Assembly: GCF_937859865.1 (NCBI RefSeq)
Contig: NZ_CALMAT010000050.1
Span: 1-47,696 of the forward strand
Direction: 5' to 3'
DNA length: 47,696 bases
From: an uncultured Mucilaginibacter sp.
GTDB lineage: Bacteria; Bacteroidota; Bacteroidia; Sphingobacteriales; Sphingobacteriaceae
In this document: in pieces, positions 43,809 to 47,696 of the stretch
Layout of the letters: each line of letters starts with the position of its first letter
Numbering within the stretch: the first letter of the stretch is position 1
Program-made: the position numbers and the translations under genes
The notes under the pieces: model-generated
Told to the model about the DNA's origin: nothing
Databases searched by the model: none
Seen by the model: only the letters and a program-made list of their open reading frames with translations

Positions 43809-45401
43809 TTGAAATCTGTTTCACGAAGGGAATTTTTAAGTAAAGGCGCAATGCTGGCCGGTGGCGCTTATCCGGCCATGTTGGCTTTAGGCATGTTAAA
43901 AGCCGCGCCTGCCCATGCTTTTAATTTGGAAGGAAACGGCGCAGGCAAAAAAGTAGTTATTCTGGGCGGCGGTTTGGCGGGAATGACAACGGCTTACGAA
44001 CTAAGCAAATTAGGTTATAATTGTACCATTTTGGAAGCTCGCGAACGTACAGGCGGCCGTTGCTGGAGCATCCGCAAAGGTAGCATCAACAACGAAATTA
44101 ACTCGCCGCAACAAACTGCCCGTTTTGATGATGATCTTTATTTCAACGCCGGTCCGTCGCGCCTCCCGCACCACCATAAACTCACCTTGCATTATTGCAA
44201 AGAACTGGGCGTTCCGCTGGAAGTTTATAATAATGTAAACGAAGCTGCCTATTATTTTGCAGAAGGAAAAGGGCCGCTTTCTAACAAAAAGATCAGGATC
44301 AGGGAAATCCAAAATGATGTTCGTGGCTACATGAGCGAAATGCTGGTGAAAGCCATTGACCACAATCAATTAGACACGGGCTTAACCAAAGAAGACACCG
44401 AAAAAGTAATCGAATACCTACGTGCCGAAGGCGGATTGGATATTGATAAATTGTATAAAGCATCGGATAGGAGAGGTTATACCGAATCGCCGGGCGCAGG
44501 TTTGGCTTCCGGTAAAATCGCAGAAACTTATAAATTGCAAGACATGCTGCAATCGGGTTTGATGGACCCGGATTTTTACAACGTATCCTATTACGTGTAT
44601 GAATTGCAGATGACGATGTTCCAGGCCGTTGGCGGAATGGACAAGATTGCGCAGGCTTTACAAAAAAAGGTAAGCCCGATGCTGCATTTAGGTGCCGAAG
44701 TTACTTCCATACAAAACCTGCCGGAAGGTGTAAAGATTGTTTATAAAGATCAGCAGGGAACAAAAGAAATCAGCGGTGATTATTGTGTTTGTACTTTGCC
44801 GTTGCCGGTTTTGGGCAATGTAAACCATAATTTTTCTTCGGATGTGAGCCGTGCGATTGATTACGCAACTTACATCAAAACCGGGAAAATTGGTTTGCAG
44901 TTTAAACGCCGTTTTTGGGAAGAAGACGAAATGATTTACGGCGGCATTACGCACACTAATAACGAACTGACGCAGATTTTCTACCCCAACAATAATTACC
45001 TCGGTAAAAAAGGCATTTTGTTGGGGTATTATAATTTTAACGATAAAGCAAAATTAGTTGGCGACCTTTCCATCAGCGAACGCGAAAAACTGGCCTTAAC
45101 AAAAGGAAGCTTAATCCATCCACAGTACCAAAAAGAGTTTGAAAATTCGTTTTCGGTGAGTTGGCACAAAGTAAAATACAACGAAGGCGGCTGGGCGGTT
45201 TACACCAACGAAACGCGGAAAACAGTTTACGAACCTTTGTTAAAACCTGAAAAACAGGTTTATTTTGCCGGCGAACACCTGACGTATTTGAATGCCTGGA
45301 TGGCTGGCGCATTTGAATCGGCAAGAAGTGTTTCGGCGGCAATCCATGCGCGGGTGACCGAGCAGCGCGTGGCTTATCCGGCAACAAGTTCTAAAAGTTA
45401 A
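43809..45401 (+). CDS. Tat-exported FAD-dependent amine oxidase
   Basis: A 530-residue protein starting with TTG at 43809 (MKSVSRREFLSKGAMLAGG); no ATG is available upstream in the frame. SRREFLS is a twin-arginine signal followed by a hydrophobic stretch to about residue 37, so the folded flavoprotein is exported. Dinucleotide-binding motif GGGLAGMTTAYEL is followed by LEARERTGGRC and, at the C-terminus, YFAGEHLTYLNAWMAGAFESA, as in monoamine oxidases, putrescine/tyramine oxidases and L-amino-acid oxidases. Substrate unknown. The Tat-exported aminotransferase follows 27 bases later. Confidence 0.9.
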   Translation: MKSVSRREFLSKGAMLAGGAYPAMLALGMLKAAPAHAFNLEGNGAGKKVVILGGGLAGMTTAYELSKLGYNCTILEARERTGGRCWSIRKGSINNEINSPQQTARFDDDLYFNAGPSRLPHHHKLTLHYCKELGVPLEVYNNVNEAAYYFAEGKGPLSNKKIRIREIQNDVRGYMSEMLVKAIDHNQLDTGLTKEDTEKVIEYLRAEGGLDIDKLYKASDRRGYTESPGAGLASGKIAETYKLQDMLQSGLMDPDFYNVSYYVYELQMTMFQAVGGMDKIAQALQKKVSPMLHLGAEVTSIQNLPEGVKIVYKDQQGTKEISGDYCVCTLPLPVLGNVNHNFSSDVSRAIDYATYIKTGKIGLQFKRRFWEEDEMIYGGITHTNNELTQIFYPNNNYLGKKGILLGYYNFNDKAKLVGDLSISEREKLALTKGSLIHPQYQKEFENSFSVSWHKVKYNEGGWAVYTNETRKTVYEPLLKPEKQVYFAGEHLTYLNAWMAGAFESARSVSAAIHARVTEQRVAYPATSSKS

Positions 45402-45415
45402 CAATTTTTCACCCA

Positions 45416-45427
45416 TAAAAACAGTAT
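45416..45427 (+). repeat. Core repeat TAAAAACAGTAT overlapping the start region
   Basis: Ends one base before the ATG at 45429 of the aminotransferase, so it occupies the whole ribosome-binding region. Confidence 0.8.
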
Positions 45428-45428
45428 C

Positions 45429-46601
45429 ATGGCAAATCAAATCAACAGGCGTAATTGGATCAAAACCAGTGCAATGTTAGCAGGCGGAATTACCTTCTTT
45501 TCTAACTCTGTTTCCGGCCTTTTGGCAAAACCGGTAGTTTCAAACTTCCAAAAAAGCTTCACACTTTCCGAAGCAGAATTAATGGCCGAAGCACCGCCAA
45601 CAATGGTTTTAAAAGCAAGGCTACTGGCTAACGAAAACCCTTTTGGGCCCTCTGCCAAAGCTAAAAAAGCCATTGAAGCGGCTATGGACACCAGTTACCA
45701 ATACCCGTTTATGTATTATGGCCAGTTGATTGATAAAATTGCTGCTTTTGAAGGCGTAAATAAAGAACAGATTGTTTTGGATGCCGGTTCGTCGCCTTTA
45801 TTGTTGGCTGCTGCTTTGCATTTTAGTAAAAATGGTGCTATCGTAACTGCCGACCCAAGTTATGACGACCTGCCTAAAAAAGCAGCGGAAGTAGGCGGAA
45901 AAATTGTCCATGTCCCGCTGACTGCCGATTATAAAACAGATTTGGATGCCATCGAAAAAAGCATTGACAGCGGCACCAGTTTGGTTTATATCTGCAACCC
46001 CAACAATCCAACGGCAACTGTAGTTGATACGGCAAAACTGAAAGCTTTTTGCGAACGCGTATCTAAAAAAGTACCGGTTTTAATTGATGAGGCTTACATT
46101 GATTACCTGCCAAACCCGCAAGCTGTAACCCTAATTGATGCGGTAAAAAAAGGGCAAAACGTGATGGTTGCCCGTACTTTTTCCAAACTTTACGGCTTTG
46201 CCGGTTTGCGTATCGGTTATATGGTTGCCCAGCCGGAAATGTTAAAGACGCTTTCCAAATACACACAAGGTTCGATGTCCATTTCTGCACCCACCATTCA
46301 GGCCGCTATTGCAAGTTATCAAGACCGTGAGTTTTTGGATGATGCTTTGGCCAAAACCCAGGCTTCCAAAAAGTTTTTGTATGAAACTTTGAAAAAAGAA
46401 GGTTACGATTACATTCCTTCTTCCACCAATTTTGTGATGTTTCCGCTAAAAATGGACGGGCAAAAGTTTGTTTCTGAAATGATGAAAAGAAGCGTTGGCG
46501 TGCGTTTCTGGAAGTTTGACGACAAAGACTGGTGCCGTGTAAGTATCGGAAGAATGGACGAAATGGAAGCTTTTGCGGATGCTTTTAAACAATTATCTTA
46601 A
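45429..46601 (+). CDS. Tat-exported class I/II PLP aminotransferase (HisC-like)
   Basis: A 390-residue fold-type I aminotransferase with an N-terminal twin-arginine signal (NRRNWIKTSAMLAGGITF). PLP residues are visible: Asp220 in LIDEAY, the Schiff-base Lys253 in ARTFSKLYGFAG and Arg/Gly in LRIGY; NPNNPT and ANENPFGPS are typical of histidinol-phosphate aminotransferases. Export of a PLP enzyme by Tat is logical as the cofactor is loaded in the cytoplasm. It is coupled in order with the amine oxidase and the Hint-domain gene; the reaction and role are unknown. Confidence 0.88.
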   Translation: MANQINRRNWIKTSAMLAGGITFFSNSVSGLLAKPVVSNFQKSFTLSEAELMAEAPPTMVLKARLLANENPFGPSAKAKKAIEAAMDTSYQYPFMYYGQLIDKIAAFEGVNKEQIVLDAGSSPLLLAAALHFSKNGAIVTADPSYDDLPKKAAEVGGKIVHVPLTADYKTDLDAIEKSIDSGTSLVYICNPNNPTATVVDTAKLKAFCERVSKKVPVLIDEAYIDYLPNPQAVTLIDAVKKGQNVMVARTFSKLYGFAGLRIGYMVAQPEMLKTLSKYTQGSMSISAPTIQAAIASYQDREFLDDALAKTQASKKFLYETLKKEGYDYIPSSTNFVMFPLKMDGQKFVSEMMKRSVGVRFWKFDDKDWCRVSIGRMDEMEAFADAFKQLS

Positions 46602-46616
46602 TTTACTACAAAATTT

Positions 46617-47603
46617 ATGCGCAGATTATTCCTATTGTCCGGCCTGCTATGCTTCTTTTATCCCTGTTTTTCTCAAGCGGTAAACCCTCGCCCAATCACC
46701 ATGGACGAATATACCAAAGCAAAAACTTTTGCGATAAAAGATCCCGACCAGGACACTTACGTGAAGTTTGAAAACGCTTATATTTTAGACCGTTACCGCC
46801 CAAAACCTTATTTTATTACCGGTGATGACGGCCTGAAAAAGCGGATGGATTTGTACAACCTGATGGCGAAAGAAGGGATGCAGCAATTGGGTTTGATGAT
46901 TTTTTATACCAACGAAAAAGGCAAACGCTACCAAGCTTTGCTGCCTAACCAAACGGCGGACGGCAAAGTTTGGGAACGTTATTTTGAAGACATCCACAGT
47001 ATTGACAAGGAAGAGAAAAACTTTGTGCTGAAGTTGTCTTACGTTCTTTCGCGTGAATTTTCGTACCAGGTTTATAAAAACAGCAACGGTGGGAAAAGCA
47101 TGAAAGAAGAAAGCGGGACTTACGGTAGCGACATTTGCTTCCCCGGAACGGATTTGGTAACGATGGCAAACGGCACGCAGAAAATGCTGGCATCTGTAAA
47201 ACCAGGCGACGATGTTTTGTCCATTGACCCAAAAACGAAAAAAACAGAAGTGGTCAAGGTAAAAAAACTTGCTGTCCACGAAGCAAAAAATTATGCTTTA
47301 ACGCGTTTGGTTTTGGTTGCCGCAGACTAAAAAAGTACCGATAAAAACAGCATCCGCCTTTCGGCCAAAATTTTGGAAGCCACGCCAAACCATCCGATGA
47401 CGACAAAAACCGGAAGCAAAAAAATTGGAGAAACGGAAATTGGCGAACAGGTTTTATGTTTTAACAAAGCCAAAAAAGCTTACGAAACCTATACCATTTT
47501 GGATAAAACCGAAAAAGCAGGCGGCGTGCAAAAAGTATATAATATTGTTGCCAGTGGCGGAAGCACGCTGATGATGAATGGCGTAATGGTGATGCAAAAA
47601 TAA
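46617..47603 (+). pseudogene. Secreted Hint-domain protein interrupted by an in-frame TAA
   Basis: One reading frame runs from ATG 46617 to TAA 47601-47603 but is cut by TAA at 47328-47330. The first part (237 residues) has a Sec signal peptide (LLCFFYPCFSQ) and a domain of unknown type, then a Hint domain starting at Cys174 (ICFPGTDLVTMANGTQKM, VKPGDDVLSID). The second part, in the same frame, continues the Hint fold with ATPNHPMTT (TxxH block) and ends with the final block around IVASGGSTLMMNGVMV. A GAA-to-TAA change would explain the interruption; a sequencing error or stop readthrough are alternatives. The core repeat TAAAAACAGCAT lies 12 bases after the stop. Confidence 0.75.
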
Positions 47604-47696
47604 GCTCAGCAACAAAATTTTATGTGATAAAAGAAGTATAGAATTTAAAGATGCTTCTTTTTTGTTTGCAGTTGATTTTCCTTTTTGAGATAGTTT
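47604..47696. other. Window end, non-coding
   Basis: Apart from the inverted repeat at 47628-47661 I see no gene in the last 93 bases. Confidence 0.6.
47628..47661. repeat. Inverted repeat pair after the Hint-domain gene
   Basis: AAAAGAAGTAT (47629-47639) and ATGCTTCTTTT (47651-47661) are inverted with an 11-base loop, followed by a T run. It is a likely terminator. Confidence 0.75.

Noticed and set aside
46617-47603. Intein in a host housekeeping protein
   Set aside because: The N-terminal part is a secreted domain of unknown type, the Hint domain runs to the C-terminus with no second extein, and there is no homing endonuclease.

Overview
The window looks like chromosomal DNA of a Bacteroidota species, most likely a member of the Sphingobacteriaceae (Pedobacter/Mucilaginibacter-like). 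The inference rests on gene content and style: a GH92 alpha-mannosidase, a gluzincin/TolB-propeller/outer-membrane-barrel fusion, an HxlR regulator beside an SDR, a Bacteroidota-type YidC, TAnnTTTG-like promoter elements and little use of Shine-Dalgarno sites. I see no rRNA, tRNA, CRISPR array, prophage or transposase gene.

Layout. 1-0.6 kb: 3' part of a family 2 glycosyltransferase. 0.6-2.1 kb: a small unknown gene, a DUF433/DUF5615 toxin-antitoxin-like pair and a GreA/GreB-like factor. 2.2-4.6 kb: a proline-rich small protein, a zinc alcohol dehydrogenase and its AraC-type regulator. 4.8-17.4 kb: five large minus-strand genes (protease/propeller/barrel protein, class A PBP, GH92, glycosyltransferase, S9 peptidase). 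17.4-18.7 kb: a Phd/PIN toxin-antitoxin pair and very small membrane proteins. 18.8-24.8 kb: core genes yidC, pyrG, a Sua5/YrdC gene and sucC. 25.4-28.5 kb: a polyol locus (permease, mannitol 2-dehydrogenase, remnant of a HAD phosphatase). 28.7-33.9 kb: SDR/HxlR divergent pair, alpha/beta hydrolase, YghZ-like aldo-keto reductase, outer membrane protein. 33.9-37.3 kb: a duplicated pnp 3' end enclosing two small genes, then pnp and rpsO. 37.7-41.3 kb: S41 protease and a tightly overlapping LolD-like ABC ATPase / ATP-grasp-like / degenerate HAD operon. 41.5-43.7 kb: esterase, SRPBCC protein, MBL hydrolase. 43.8-47.6 kb: a plus-strand run of a Tat-exported amine oxidase, a Tat-exported aminotransferase and a secreted Hint-domain protein broken by an in-frame stop.

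The strongest unexplained signal is a short dispersed repeat. The 12-mer TAAAAGAAGCAT and its sister form TAAAAACAGCAT (penultimate C/T variants allowed) occur about 44 times by eye, roughly once per kb, in intergenic DNA and inside unrelated genes in various frames. Between genes it is usually extended, strongly oriented relative to the upstream gene, often contains that gene's stop codon, and often forms inverted pairs that would work as terminators. Inside genes only the core is kept and orientation is not biased. Density, dual placement and inverted pairs resemble the DNA-uptake sequences of Neisseriaceae and Pasteurellaceae, so an uptake-signal-like role is one testable hypothesis; a non-autonomous mobile repeat is the main alternative. 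Several accessory gene sets (both toxin-antitoxin pairs, the small membrane genes, the mannitol dehydrogenase) sit between copies of this repeat.
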